From positions 62,001-126,000 of the forward strand of contig JAFQVM010000030.1 of assembly GCA_017407995.1 (NCBI GenBank): a stretch of 64,000 nucleotides of DNA. Direction: 5' to 3'. A program made the position numbers and the translations under genes. This DNA is from Clostridia bacterium. GTDB taxonomy: Bacteria > Bacillota > Clostridia > Oscillospirales > Acutalibacteraceae. Each line of letters begins with the position of its first letter. Positions within the stretch are counted from its first letter, which is position 1. Below, piece by piece: positions 49,368 through 58,888 of the stretch. Under the pieces are notes generated by a model. It saw nothing but the letters and a program-made list of their open reading frames with translations. It was not told the DNA's origin and searched no databases.

Positions 49368-51086
49368 ATGGCTGACAGGCTCAAGAAGGTACAAAAGGCC
49401 CTTATAAAAAAAGACTTCACCGGTATTGAATGTACCGAAGTGCGAAACTGCATCCGTCTTGAAGGCGAAATGGACAATTGGACTGATATTGTCAAAGCAG
49501 GAAGAGCAGCCGCAAAATTCGGATACAAAGGTGTGCTCAACGACATATCTTTAAAGGGTTTTACCGAGCCTGCAATCAGAGCACCTAAAATCTCCGACCA
49601 TTCCCTTGAGGGAACAACACCTGATGTTATGATAATCGGCGGCGGCGTTATAGGTTGTTCCATAGCCAGAGAGCTTACACGCTACCAGCTAAACGTTCTG
49701 CTTGTTGACAAAGAGAGCGATGTAGCCATGCAGGCATCCTCAAGAAACGATGGAATGATTCACCCCGGCATTGCTTCGCATCCCGGAACGCTGAGAGGTG
49801 AAATGAACGTTCGTGGAAATGAGATGTATACGCAAATTTGCGATGAACTCTCAATCCCGTTTGAGCGTTGGAGCAATCTCATTCTGTATTCGGAGCACTT
49901 TTTCGGATTTGCATCACGCTTCGTCTTTGCACGCAGACAGCGCCTGCTCGGAGTTGAAGGTCACAGAGTCAACCTTAAAAAGCTTCACGAAATCGAACCA
50001 AATATCACAGATAAAGCTATCGGTGCATTCGAATTTCCCTCTTCAGGTGTGCTGTCTCCCTATAAACTGACGGTTGCTTTTGCAGAAAACGCCGTCGAAA
50101 ACGGGGCTAAAGTTTCACTCGACACGATAGTTACAGGCATGGACGTTGAGCAGGGTAAAATTACAGCCGTACACACAAACAGAGGAACCGTCCGACCCAA
50201 AGCTGTCATAAACGCCGCAGGTACATTCTGTGACAAGATAGCTCAGATGGCTGATGACCGTTTCTTCACTATACATCCGAGAAAAGGACACCTTGCAATA
50301 CTTGACAAGAAACAAGGACCGCTCGTCCAACGTTCAATGGGTCTTATAGGACTATCTCAGGCTTTCTCAGACACCAAGGGCGGCGGCGTAATGAGAACGA
50401 TAGACGGCAACGTTCTTGTAGGCCCTGATGCTTTCGAACAGCCGTACAGAGAGGACTTCTCAACTAAGCGTGAAAACATAGACAAGATGCTCGACAAGCA
50501 TCTGCCGCTTATAAAAGGATTTTCAAAAGCCGACGTTATTACATATTTCGCAGGAGTGCGTGCGGCAACCTATGAAGAAGAATTCATTATTGAGGGCTCC
50601 GAAAGAGTACAGAACCTCATCCACGCAGCAGGCATTCAGTCCCCCGGACTTGCAAGCGCACCCGCAATAGCAGAGGAAATAACAAAGATAACAATTGACC
50701 GTCTCTCAAAAGTAATGGACGTTCATAAAAATGATAAATTCAATCCACGCCGTAGGGTAACCCCCGTCATGGCTAAACTCTCGCTCGAAGAAAAGCAGGC
50801 AGCAATCGAAAAGAATCCCGATTACGGTATTGTGGTTTGCCGTTGCGAGGGAATAAGTCGTGGTGAAATTATAGATGCCATAAATTCACCAATTCCCGCA
50901 ACATCAATAGATGCAATTAAACGTCGCATAAGACCCGGAATGGGAAGATGTCAGGGAGGATTCTGTATGCCGCTTATAACAGGTATCATCTGTGAGCAGA
51001 CAGGAATGAAGCCATCCGAAGTCACCAAGAGCGGTGAAGGCTCTCAGCTTCTTTTTGAGAAAGATGGGGTGAATGTCAATGCTTAA
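49368..51086 (+). CDS. FAD-dependent glycerol-3-phosphate dehydrogenase-like protein
   Basis: 572 aa from the ATG after GGAGGAG. An N-terminal 70-residue domain resembles BON (IECTEVRNCIRLEGEMDNW), then a DAO-type FAD domain (MIIGGGVIGCSIARELTRY; SSRNDGMIHPGIASHPGTLR; HPRKGHLAIL), and a C-terminal BFD-like [2Fe-2S] domain with CRCEG and CQGGFCMP. This matches the anaerobic GlpA-type enzymes of Clostridia that oxidise glycerol-3-phosphate to dihydroxyacetone phosphate. First gene of a four-gene operon; overlaps the next. Confidence 0.85.
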   Translation: MADRLKKVQKALIKKDFTGIECTEVRNCIRLEGEMDNWTDIVKAGRAAAKFGYKGVLNDISLKGFTEPAIRAPKISDHSLEGTTPDVMIIGGGVIGCSIARELTRYQLNVLLVDKESDVAMQASSRNDGMIHPGIASHPGTLRGEMNVRGNEMYTQICDELSIPFERWSNLILYSEHFFGFASRFVFARRQRLLGVEGHRVNLKKLHEIEPNITDKAIGAFEFPSSGVLSPYKLTVAFAENAVENGAKVSLDTIVTGMDVEQGKITAVHTNRGTVRPKAVINAAGTFCDKIAQMADDRFFTIHPRKGHLAILDKKQGPLVQRSMGLIGLSQAFSDTKGGGVMRTIDGNVLVGPDAFEQPYREDFSTKRENIDKMLDKHLPLIKGFSKADVITYFAGVRAATYEEEFIIEGSERVQNLIHAAGIQSPGLASAPAIAEEITKITIDRLSKVMDVHKNDKFNPRRRVTPVMAKLSLEEKQAAIEKNPDYGIVVCRCEGISRGEIIDAINSPIPATSIDAIKRRIRPGMGRCQGGFCMPLITGIICEQTGMKPSEVTKSGEGSQLLFEKDGVNVNA

Positions 51087-52332
51087 ACTCAACTACGACG
51101 TAATCGTTCTCGGCGGAGGTCCAGCAGGTCTTGCAGCCGCAATCTCAGCTCACAAAAACGGTGCAAAAGTTTTAGTTATTGAACGTGAAAAAAAGCTTGG
51201 CGGAATCCTCAAGCAATGCGTACATGACGGTTTCGGGCTTATCTACTTCGGCGAGCGACTTACAGGCCCTGAATATGCAGGAAAATTTATAGGTGAATTT
51301 TTATCACTCGGAATTGATTATAAAATAAATGCATTCGTCACAGATGCAAAAAAAGACGATGACGGTTTTGAAATAACCGTTCAGAGCGCAGAAGGTATGC
51401 TCTGCTGTTCAACAAAAGCGGTCGTAATCGCCTGCGGATGCAGAGAGCGCACCTCTCGCCAGGTGTTCATCCACGGCGACAGACCAGCAGGAATATACAC
51501 CGCAGGTACTGCACAGTACTATGTAAACATTCTCGGCCAGATGCCAACCAAGCGCTGTGTTATTCTCGGCAGCGGCGATATCGGTATGATAATGGCACGC
51601 AGACTTACTCTTGAAGGTGCGAGCGTCGAGGGAGTATACGAGATAAAAGATACCCCTGCAGGTCTTGCAAGGAACGTGCATCAGTGCTTAAGAGACTTTG
51701 ATATTCCGCTTCACCTCTCAACTACCGTTACAAACGTATACGGAGAAAAACGAGTTGAAGCCGTAGAAGTATGTAAGGTTGACAAAAACATGAACCCCAT
51801 ACCTGAAACAGCCAGAAGAATTGAGTGCGATGCGCTTATACTGTCGGTCGGACTTCTGCCCGAAAACGAGGTTGCTCAAATGTTGGGAGTTCATCTTGAC
51901 CCCGCCACAAAAGGTGCAGTCGTCGACCAAACACTTATGACAAATGTCCCAGGCGTGTTTTCGTGCGGAAATGCTCTGCATGTAAATGACCTTGTGGACT
52001 ATGTGTCACGTAGCGGTGAGGATGCAGGAAAATCAGCAGCCGAATACTGTAAAAATTTATCAACAACGAGCAAAAAGATTCCCGTTGAATACGACAAATC
52101 AAAGTTTTTATATGTTGTCCCCCAACATTACAGCATTGATTACGACGCATCAATGACAATATATTTCAGAGCCAGAAGCGAATTCAAAAACCAAAGGGTA
52201 TGTGTGCGCAGCGGAAATGTTGAACTGATAAACAAAAAGTTCAGAAACCTCACACCGTCAGAAATGGAAGTGTTGACGTTAAAAGAAACAAACGCTGTCG
52301 GCGACAAGATAACAATTACGATGGAGGATTGA
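51079..52332 (+). CDS. NAD(P)/FAD-dependent oxidoreductase, GlpB-like partner
   Basis: 417 aa. Rossmann FAD site VIVLGGGPAGLAAAISAHKNG, a GGILKQCVHDGFGL segment, a second nucleotide site VILGSGDIGMIMARRLTLEG and a C-terminal GVFSCGNALHVNDLVD FAD segment. In related operons this protein accepts electrons from the GlpA-like subunit. Start at the ATG at 51079, overlapping the upstream stop by 8 bases; an ATG at 51073 is too close to the ribosome site. Confidence 0.85.
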   Translation: MLKLNYDVIVLGGGPAGLAAAISAHKNGAKVLVIEREKKLGGILKQCVHDGFGLIYFGERLTGPEYAGKFIGEFLSLGIDYKINAFVTDAKKDDDGFEITVQSAEGMLCCSTKAVVIACGCRERTSRQVFIHGDRPAGIYTAGTAQYYVNILGQMPTKRCVILGSGDIGMIMARRLTLEGASVEGVYEIKDTPAGLARNVHQCLRDFDIPLHLSTTVTNVYGEKRVEAVEVCKVDKNMNPIPETARRIECDALILSVGLLPENEVAQMLGVHLDPATKGAVVDQTLMTNVPGVFSCGNALHVNDLVDYVSRSGEDAGKSAAEYCKNLSTTSKKIPVEYDKSKFLYVVPQHYSIDYDASMTIYFRARSEFKNQRVCVRSGNVELINKKFRNLTPSEMEVLTLKETNAVGDKITITMED

Positions 52333-52336
52333 TAAT

Positions 52337-52690
52337 ATGAGCTCAACCGAAATAGTCTGCATCGTCTGCCCCAACGGATGCCGTTTAACTGTTTCTCAAA
52401 GTGACGGCGAGATAAGTGTACAGGGCGCCACCTGTAAAAAGGGTATAGACTTTGCAAAAACAGAACTCACAGCACCAACAAGGTCTCTCACATCAACAGT
52501 TGACACCGTCTTTTCCGATATGCCCCGCCTGCCCGTAAAAACCGAGGGCGAAATACCCAAAGACAAACTGCTCGATGCCATGAAGATAATACGCAACACA
52601 AAAGTCACAGAACGTCTTAAAACAGGCGACACCGTAATCAACGACTTATTTGGCACAAAAGTAATTGCCACTGCAGATATGAACATATAA
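52337..52690 (+). CDS. DUF1667 protein
   Basis: 117 aa. Cys pattern CIVCPNGC near the N-terminus and a further Cys at about 33 (GATCKKGIDFA), followed by a SLTSTVDT segment; this is the DUF1667 layout. The family is nearly always encoded after GlpA/GlpB-like flavoproteins, probably as a small metal- or Fe-S-binding subunit. 4 bases from the previous stop. Confidence 0.85.
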   Translation: MSSTEIVCIVCPNGCRLTVSQSDGEISVQGATCKKGIDFAKTELTAPTRSLTSTVDTVFSDMPRLPVKTEGEIPKDKLLDAMKIIRNTKVTERLKTGDTVINDLFGTKVIATADMNI

Positions 52691-52703
52691 CGGAGGAAAT
52701 ATT

Positions 52704-54437
52704 ATGAGCAAGAAAAACAAAGCTTTTATTCCCGACTGGTACCATGAGAAAGCACCTGAGAAATCATACCGTTCGATTCTCAAATGGGGTGACCCCGAAG
52801 CCTTTAAAGCTCCCAACTCAAAGCTCTATGAGCTGATGAAAGAAACCTTCGACATGACCGATGAGGACTTCAAAGAAAAGAAAGAAATGGGACTTGAAGA
52901 GGTCGATTTTGATATTCCTTGCAAATTAAGCGAAGAGCAGTTAGCCGCTTTTGAAGCAATCCTCGGCAAAGAAAATATCAGCACCGACAACTATGACCGT
53001 CTAAGCGTTGCCTACGGCAAGACCATGGTCGACCTTATGCGACTTCGCAAACACATTGTCGAAAATCTTCCCGATGTTGTGCTCTATCCCAGAAATAGGG
53101 AGGACATAATTCAAATTGTAAAATACTGCTGTGAGCAAAAAATCCCGGTATACGTATATGGTGGCGGCTCCTCTGTCACACGTGGTGTCGAGCCCGTTTG
53201 CGGCGGTGTTTCTCTCGATATGAGGAAGAACTTTAACAAGGTAATATCATTTAGTGAGCGCAATCAGACAATAACCGTCGAGGCTGGTATGAGCGGACCG
53301 AAACTCGAACAGACTCTCAACGATGCAGTAAAACTTTTCGGCGCCAAAAGAGCCTACACCTGCGGTCACTTCCCGCAGAGCTTTGAATACTCATCTGTCG
53401 GCGGCTGGACCGTCACCAGAGGTGCAGGTCAAAACTCCAGCTACTACGGAAAAATTGAAGATATCGTCATAAGCCAGGAATATGTCACTCCCGTTGGAAT
53501 TATCAAGAGTGACGAGTTCCCCGCAAATGCAACAGGTCCGTCAATCGATGAAATTATGATGGGCAGCGAGGGCACTTTCGGTATTCTTACCCATGTTACC
53601 CTCAGAATCTTCAAGTATATGCCCGAAAACCGCAAGAAGTTTTCCTACGTTTTCAAAGATTGGCAGAACGGCGTCGACGCCGCAAGAGAAATCATGCAGG
53701 GCGAATTCGGCTACCCGTCTGTTTTCCGTCTTTCCGACCCCGAGGAAACCTCTGTCGCCTTCCGTCTTTACGGTGTTGCCGACACAGTCATTGACAAGCT
53801 CCTTGTCGCAAGAGGATACAAGGACGGCGAGCGTGTTCTCATGCTTGGCTGGAGTGAAGGCGAAAAGAACTTCAGTAAGAACGTCGCCAAACAAATTGAC
53901 AAAATCTGCAAGAAACACGGTGCTATGTATACAACGAGCCTTGTAACAAAGGGTTGGGAACATGGCCGTTTCAGAGACCCGTACCTCAGAGAGGATATGG
54001 GCGACTACGGTCTCATGCTCGACACACTTGAATGCTCCGTCAACTGGGATAACTTCATGTCGGTATATGAGAATGTACGCAAATTCTGTAAGAGCAGACC
54101 CAACACCATCTGCATGACACACATGTCGCACTTCTATCCGCAGGGCGCAAACCTCTACTTTATCTTCGAGGCAAAGATGAGTGAAATTGATGAGTACCTT
54201 GAATATCAGGGCGGTATCATGGACAACATTCAGAAATACGGCGCCGCCATGAGCCACCACCACGGTATAGGAAAGATGACTGCTCCGTGGCTCGAAGCTC
54301 AGATAGGCAAAAACGAGATGGCGATTTACCGCACACTCAAACGCCATTTCGACCCCGACAATCTTATGAATCCAGGCGGAACTTTGGGATTAGACCTGCC
54401 CGAAGACCAGAAGCGAGATTTTATAAACGAAAAGTAA
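52704..54437 (+). CDS. FAD-binding oxidase, alkylglycerone-phosphate-synthase-like
   Basis: 577 aa. PCMH-type FAD domain with VVLYPRNREDIIQIVKYC, YGGGSSVTRGVEP and HFPQSFEYSSVGGW..TRGAGQNSSYYGKIEDI; C-terminal HHHG cluster (AMSHHHGIGKM) and a HFDPDNLMNPGGTLG ending. The FAD and HHHG segments are those of alkylglycerone-phosphate synthase, which makes ether lipids from acyl-DHAP. Being co-transcribed with a DHAP-producing enzyme supports a glycerolipid link, but an oxidase of glycerol-3-phosphate or a 2-hydroxy acid is possible. Confidence 0.78.
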   Translation: MSKKNKAFIPDWYHEKAPEKSYRSILKWGDPEAFKAPNSKLYELMKETFDMTDEDFKEKKEMGLEEVDFDIPCKLSEEQLAAFEAILGKENISTDNYDRLSVAYGKTMVDLMRLRKHIVENLPDVVLYPRNREDIIQIVKYCCEQKIPVYVYGGGSSVTRGVEPVCGGVSLDMRKNFNKVISFSERNQTITVEAGMSGPKLEQTLNDAVKLFGAKRAYTCGHFPQSFEYSSVGGWTVTRGAGQNSSYYGKIEDIVISQEYVTPVGIIKSDEFPANATGPSIDEIMMGSEGTFGILTHVTLRIFKYMPENRKKFSYVFKDWQNGVDAAREIMQGEFGYPSVFRLSDPEETSVAFRLYGVADTVIDKLLVARGYKDGERVLMLGWSEGEKNFSKNVAKQIDKICKKHGAMYTTSLVTKGWEHGRFRDPYLREDMGDYGLMLDTLECSVNWDNFMSVYENVRKFCKSRPNTICMTHMSHFYPQGANLYFIFEAKMSEIDEYLEYQGGIMDNIQKYGAAMSHHHGIGKMTAPWLEAQIGKNEMAIYRTLKRHFDPDNLMNPGGTLGLDLPEDQKRDFINEK

Positions 54438-54449
54438 AAACATAAAACT

Positions 54450-54484
54450 CACGGGACAGGAAACATTAAGTTTCCTGTCCCGTG
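54450..54484 (+). terminator. terminator of the flavoprotein operon
   Basis: 15-base perfect arms CACGGGACAGGAAAC and complement, ATTAA loop, then TTATTTGTT. Confidence 0.9.
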
Positions 54485-54503
54485 TTATTTGTTAATGAAC
54501 ATA

Positions 54504-55595
54504 TTAAACCGATACGTTTTGTGTAATGTCTTTTTTCTTGATTTCTATTTTGATTTCCTTGGGTTTGAAAACCACAGAGTCAAGCTTTGCCATCGCTTTA
54601 TCGAACAAAATAGAAAGAAATACAGTTGTTATAAAGCACATACAGAAGAAATTAAGATTGTTATTTGCAAAGCCCAAACGGTTAAACACACTCATCGGTA
54701 TTCTTTGAAGAATGTAGATACTGAAAACGTGCTTACCAAGAGATTCGAGAATAGTGTTTCCGATTTTGAGTTTCATAGAAACAAGCACTATAAGTATCAT
54801 GAATGCGCATGCCCACACCCAGTAAATTGGTAGACCGAGCGCTTTATATTTTTGTCCAGTAACATACATTCCCAAAACAATGCAGAGAACTAAGAAATAC
54901 ATTATATTGTTTTTAGCAACAAATTTGTCTATCGCATTCTTAAAATATGCATACCACATACCAAGCGGGAAGAGTATAAGTGTATTGTAGCAATACGTCG
55001 GTCTTCCCAGCTTTATAAAAACAAACGTCAGCAAAACTGTCAGCGCTGTCATAGAACATAATGCAAGCACTTTTGATTTTCTAAAAATCAAGAACGATAT
55101 AATCATCAGAATGTAAAGACTTAGTATCGCCGTTATGTACCAGGTTTCGTTGCCTATCCCCTTCCAAGTCGTCAATGCAATTAAAAAATCTTTAAATGTA
55201 TATTCTCTGCCAATTGCAAGATTTACCAATGCATACAACAATATAGCTATATCAAAATGTAAAAGAAGCGACAAAAACCTATTTTTAAAAAGTCCTTTAA
55301 TGTAGGGTGTTCCTTTTTTAAAGACAGAGCACATCATTCCGTAACCCGAATAGAACAAAAAGGTCACAACAACCAGCTGACCGAGATAGCCTTTCAAATC
55401 TGTCCACGCCCTATCTGTCGGTCCGTTAAGTGACATATATTGTGAAATATGGCTCATAAACACAACAACCACAAATATGCCGTTTATCGAGCCCGTGGTT
55501 TCTTTAGACATATAATCTCGGTTAAATTCACCGGGTTTAGAAAACTTTGCACCATACAGAAAAACAAATACAGCTGCAACAAGAACATATACCAT
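54504..55595 (-). CDS. acyltransferase 3 family membrane protein
   Basis: 363 aa, about ten spans. The opening YVLVAAVFVFLYGAKF, TTGSINGIFVVVVFMSHI (the position of the conserved His) and YSGYGMM are typical of membrane acyltransferase 3 proteins that O-acetylate cell-surface sugars. Start at the ATG at 55595 with GAGG 8 bases upstream. Divergent gene order: convergent with the flavoprotein operon. Acceptor unknown. Confidence 0.8.
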   Translation of the reverse strand: MVYVLVAAVFVFLYGAKFSKPGEFNRDYMSKETTGSINGIFVVVVFMSHISQYMSLNGPTDRAWTDLKGYLGQLVVVTFLFYSGYGMMCSVFKKGTPYIKGLFKNRFLSLLLHFDIAILLYALVNLAIGREYTFKDFLIALTTWKGIGNETWYITAILSLYILMIISFLIFRKSKVLALCSMTALTVLLTFVFIKLGRPTYCYNTLILFPLGMWYAYFKNAIDKFVAKNNIMYFLVLCIVLGMYVTGQKYKALGLPIYWVWACAFMILIVLVSMKLKIGNTILESLGKHVFSIYILQRIPMSVFNRLGFANNNLNFFCMCFITTVFLSILFDKAMAKLDSVVFKPKEIKIEIKKKDITQNVSV

Positions 55596-55662
55596 ACTGT
55601 CATCCTCTTTCCAATAGGATGACAACATTATATCACGAATAAAATCTGCAAGCAACAAAAAT

Positions 55663-55686
55663 CGGCGGCAAGAATCCTTGCCGCCG
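55663..55686 (-). terminator. terminator of the htrA gene
   Basis: CGGCGGCAAG / CTTGCCGCCG stem, AATC loop, ATTTTTG tail on the minus strand. Confidence 0.85.
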
Positions 55687-55699
55687 CTTAATTTTAATC

Positions 55700-57190
55700 T
55701 TAATTTCCAAATGGATTGATATACTGTTCAAAACCTGTCGTTTCCTCAACAGATGAGCTGACTGTTCCCGAATCTTCAACCAGCTTTACTTTAACTTTAA
55801 ATTCTGAAATCTTGTAGTTATTTGAAATTCTGCAAAGGGTCAAAGTCAGAGTATCGCCGACTTTTCCGTTGTCTATCATCTCAAGAAGCACGTCTGCAGT
55901 AGTCAAATCTTTGCCGTTGACCGCAATTATCAAATCGCCTACCTGTGCCTCTGTATTGGCAAGGTCGCTGTCAGGATTGATATCTGCAATTATCAATGAG
56001 CCTGCAGGCAGTCCCTTTATCTGCACTATCATGTTATACTGCTGACTTGAGCTGTTTGAATAATATGAAATTCCGAGCTTCGGACGGTTGGGAACTCTAC
56101 CGTAAGCAATAAGGTTGTCAATTATCTCCTTAGCTGAAGAAATCGGTATTGCAAAGCCCATGAGCTCATAGTCACTGTCTGTTATCTTCAGTGAATTTAT
56201 GCCAATGACCTGTCCGTACGAGTTAATGAGCGCACCACCGGAGTTTCCGGGGCTTATCGCAGCAGAGTGCTGCAAACACTCCATAGAGTAGCCAATTTCA
56301 CTGCTGACAGGCCTTGAAATTGCGGAGACCATTCCGTGAGTGAATGAACCAAAGAACTCCATACCGCCGGGATTGCCCAGTGCATACACGGTCTCGCCGA
56401 CCTTGAGTTTGTTCGAGTCGCCAAACTCAGCAGCAGTAAGTCCTGTAGCCTTTATCTTAAGCACTCCGATATCCGTACGCACATCGTATCCGACTATCTC
56501 GGCATCATACTGGGTGCCGTCATGGAGCTGAACAACAGCCTTGACACCGCTTCCGCTGATTACGTGTGCACATGTGATTATATAGGTGTGCTTACCGCTC
56601 GAGTCTTCACCCATGATAATTCCTGAGCCCTCGCCTGATGCAGCGCTGGAATGCTGACTGTAAACCACTATGCCTACATTGCTCGACTGTACTTTTTCAT
56701 ATATCTGCGTCGCAGTAAGGACGCCTTTCTCAGAAACATTTTGGGTGTCAGGCGTATCGCTTATATTAAGAGCCGCATCGCCTGTTACATTATCCGTATC
56801 GGATGTGCCGATGCCTGTTCCCGAATTTTCATCCTTTGTCGCCAACATATATCCCGTAATGCCTATTGCAATTATGACTATCAAAGCAAGAATGAAAAAG
56901 AAAATCTTTATACCCTTTTTCTTTGCGCCTTTCTTCTTTGAAGTCTGTGGCGGAACAGTATAAACCGTATTTTGAGTATATGCGGTGTTCTGAGCATCCG
57001 AATACGACGTTTGCTGCGCAAAAAACGGGTCGGCGCTGTAAACGGTATCAGGCTCTAACGGCTGAGTATTCTCCGTGTCCGATTCCTGAGGCTGGCTGTT
57101 ATCAGTCTCATTATCGACAGCCTCTTCAAAATCTTGAAACTCTACCTCAAGGTCATTGTTATTATCATAGTTATTGTTGTCATTGTTCAT
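55700..57190 (-). CDS. htrA: HtrA-type serine protease with PDZ domain
   Basis: 496 aa from the ATG after GGAGGG. A 90-residue Asn/Asp/Gln-rich cytoplasmic tail, one span (about 94-117), a trypsin-like domain with His209 (ITCAHV), Asp240 (VRTDIGVL) and Ser317 (SPGNSGGA), and one C-terminal PDZ domain (about 400-470; NPDSDLANTEAQVGDLI). Membrane-tethered quality-control protease acting outside. Located just downstream of a two-component system, which often controls htrA. Confidence 0.93.
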   Translation of the reverse strand: MNNDNNNYDNNNDLEVEFQDFEEAVDNETDNSQPQESDTENTQPLEPDTVYSADPFFAQQTSYSDAQNTAYTQNTVYTVPPQTSKKKGAKKKGIKIFFFILALIVIIAIGITGYMLATKDENSGTGIGTSDTDNVTGDAALNISDTPDTQNVSEKGVLTATQIYEKVQSSNVGIVVYSQHSSAASGEGSGIIMGEDSSGKHTYIITCAHVISGSGVKAVVQLHDGTQYDAEIVGYDVRTDIGVLKIKATGLTAAEFGDSNKLKVGETVYALGNPGGMEFFGSFTHGMVSAISRPVSSEIGYSMECLQHSAAISPGNSGGALINSYGQVIGINSLKITDSDYELMGFAIPISSAKEIIDNLIAYGRVPNRPKLGISYYSNSSSQQYNMIVQIKGLPAGSLIIADINPDSDLANTEAQVGDLIIAVNGKDLTTADVLLEMIDNGKVGDTLTLTLCRISNNYKISEFKVKVKLVEDSGTVSSSVEETTGFEQYINPFGN

Positions 57191-57345
57191 GCAATAACCC
57201 TCCGAAATATCTTCGTTTAGCAAGATAACTCTTGCCACTGTATATATTTTGCACCAATGATATTACGATTTTTTGAACTGAGCGTAAAAACTTTAACTTT
57301 CATATTTTGTTTTTTATATGTTAAAAAATACGCAAGCTCGACTTT

Positions 57346-58881
57346 TTATCCTAACGGCAGCCAGAAAACAAACTGGGTAAAGTTGTTTTCTTCGCTGTGA
57401 ACAGTGATTTGACCGCCATGCATATCGATAATCGTCTTGACGATATACAATCCCAGACCAGCTCCCTTAACATCAAAGCTTCTGGATTTATCGGTCTTGT
57501 AAAAACGCTCAAACACTTTGCCTATTTCTTCTTTGGAAATTCCTTTGCCGCTGTTCTTAATTGAAACTATTGTCTTTTCTGAATCCGCCTTTAGAGCAAC
57601 CTCAATATATCCGCCCTTTTCGGTGAACTTCACGGCATTGTCTATAAGATTATAGATAACCTGGTTTATCATATCCTCATCAGCATAGATATTAAGGCTT
57701 CCTATATTGTCAAGGCCTCTAATCTCGATGGACTTTTCCTCAATTACACGTTCAAAGCCCAAAAGGGTTTTAAATATCATGGCGGAGATATCAAATTTCT
57801 TTGCATTGATATCAAGCTGACCCGCCTCAATCTTCGACATATTGAGCATACTCGTAACAAGACGTGAAAGTCTCTTGACCTCGTCAGAGACTACACGCAG
57901 ATAGTATTTACTCTGCTCGTGGTCGATAGTGCCGTCAAGTATGCCATCGATAAATCCGCCTATGGTGGTCATCGGAGTTTTAAGCTCATGCGATACGTTT
58001 GCAACAAAGTTTCGTCTGGAGGATTCAATTGCAGAAAGTGCATTCGCCATTGCGTTGAACGCCGTTACAAGCTCCTCAACCTCATCCTCGTCAAAACGGC
58101 GAAGTTTTCGTTGGTACGGCACAGATATTCGGTGACTGAAGTCGCCGTTTGAATACTGCTTTGCGGCAGCCGACATCTCACGCAGAGGTTTCGTCATCTG
58201 GTACGTCAAAACATAGGTAGAAACAAATGCTATAGCCAATGCGAGCAATGCCGAGAACATAAACATCTTAAGTATACCCTTAATTGGCTCATGAAGCGAA
58301 TCGGTATCCTGTGCCGCCACAACAACACCGACCATTTTGCCCGAAGCAATAACAGGCTCAACACTTACAAAGTGCGATGACTTATATACTCCGCCCAAAT
58401 TGCCCGTGCTTGAAAATCCACCCTTTGCGGCCCGTTCAAGCACCGTTTTTGGAACTGTATAGCTGCTGTGGACTATACAATCGCCCGTATACAAAAGAAG
58501 GTCAGGCTGCCATATCTCTTTACAGTAGAGTACCTTGCCGTTTGCATCACAGACATATATATCTGCATCTATAGCTCCCGAAAGCTGCGCTATGGTGCTG
58601 CTTATAAGCATCATCGAATAACTGTCATTCTTTTCAAAGTAACCGCCCTCAACAAGTCTCGAAGAGGTCTGTGCTACATTTTTAGCATTCTGGGAAAGCA
58701 GAGTCGTTTTCTCTGTTGCCCAGTTTTGCGCAACAAATATCAAAAGAGCACTGCCGAGGATTGTAAAGCTTATGAAAATAATAATCGTTGTTATATAGAA
58801 AAAACGATGAAACAGTCCTGAGCGTTTAGTCCTCGACTCTTTCTTTTTAAAATTAAATTTTTTCTTCTGCGGCTTATCCAT
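57346..58881 (-). CDS. sensor histidine kinase
   Basis: 511 aa from the ATG at 58881 (an AAGGA site is upstream inside the preceding gene). Two spans (about 30-52 and 205-227) enclose an extracellular sensor domain, then HAMP, a dimerisation domain with phosphorylatable His298 (NVSHELKTPM) and an ATPase domain with N-box (IYNLIDNAVKFT) and G boxes (GAGLGLYIVK). PhoR/WalK-like arrangement. Pairs with the response regulator just upstream; signal unknown. Confidence 0.92.
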   Translation of the reverse strand: MDKPQKKKFNFKKKESRTKRSGLFHRFFYITTIIIFISFTILGSALLIFVAQNWATEKTTLLSQNAKNVAQTSSRLVEGGYFEKNDSYSMMLISSTIAQLSGAIDADIYVCDANGKVLYCKEIWQPDLLLYTGDCIVHSSYTVPKTVLERAAKGGFSSTGNLGGVYKSSHFVSVEPVIASGKMVGVVVAAQDTDSLHEPIKGILKMFMFSALLALAIAFVSTYVLTYQMTKPLREMSAAAKQYSNGDFSHRISVPYQRKLRRFDEDEVEELVTAFNAMANALSAIESSRRNFVANVSHELKTPMTTIGGFIDGILDGTIDHEQSKYYLRVVSDEVKRLSRLVTSMLNMSKIEAGQLDINAKKFDISAMIFKTLLGFERVIEEKSIEIRGLDNIGSLNIYADEDMINQVIYNLIDNAVKFTEKGGYIEVALKADSEKTIVSIKNSGKGISKEEIGKVFERFYKTDKSRSFDVKGAGLGLYIVKTIIDMHGGQITVHSEENNFTQFVFWLPLG

Positions 58882-58888
58882 TTGAAAA

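Noticed and set aside
53541-54347. 268-codon minus-strand frame inside the AGPS-like gene
   Set aside because: Antisense shadow of a clearly conserved flavoprotein gene; no start context.
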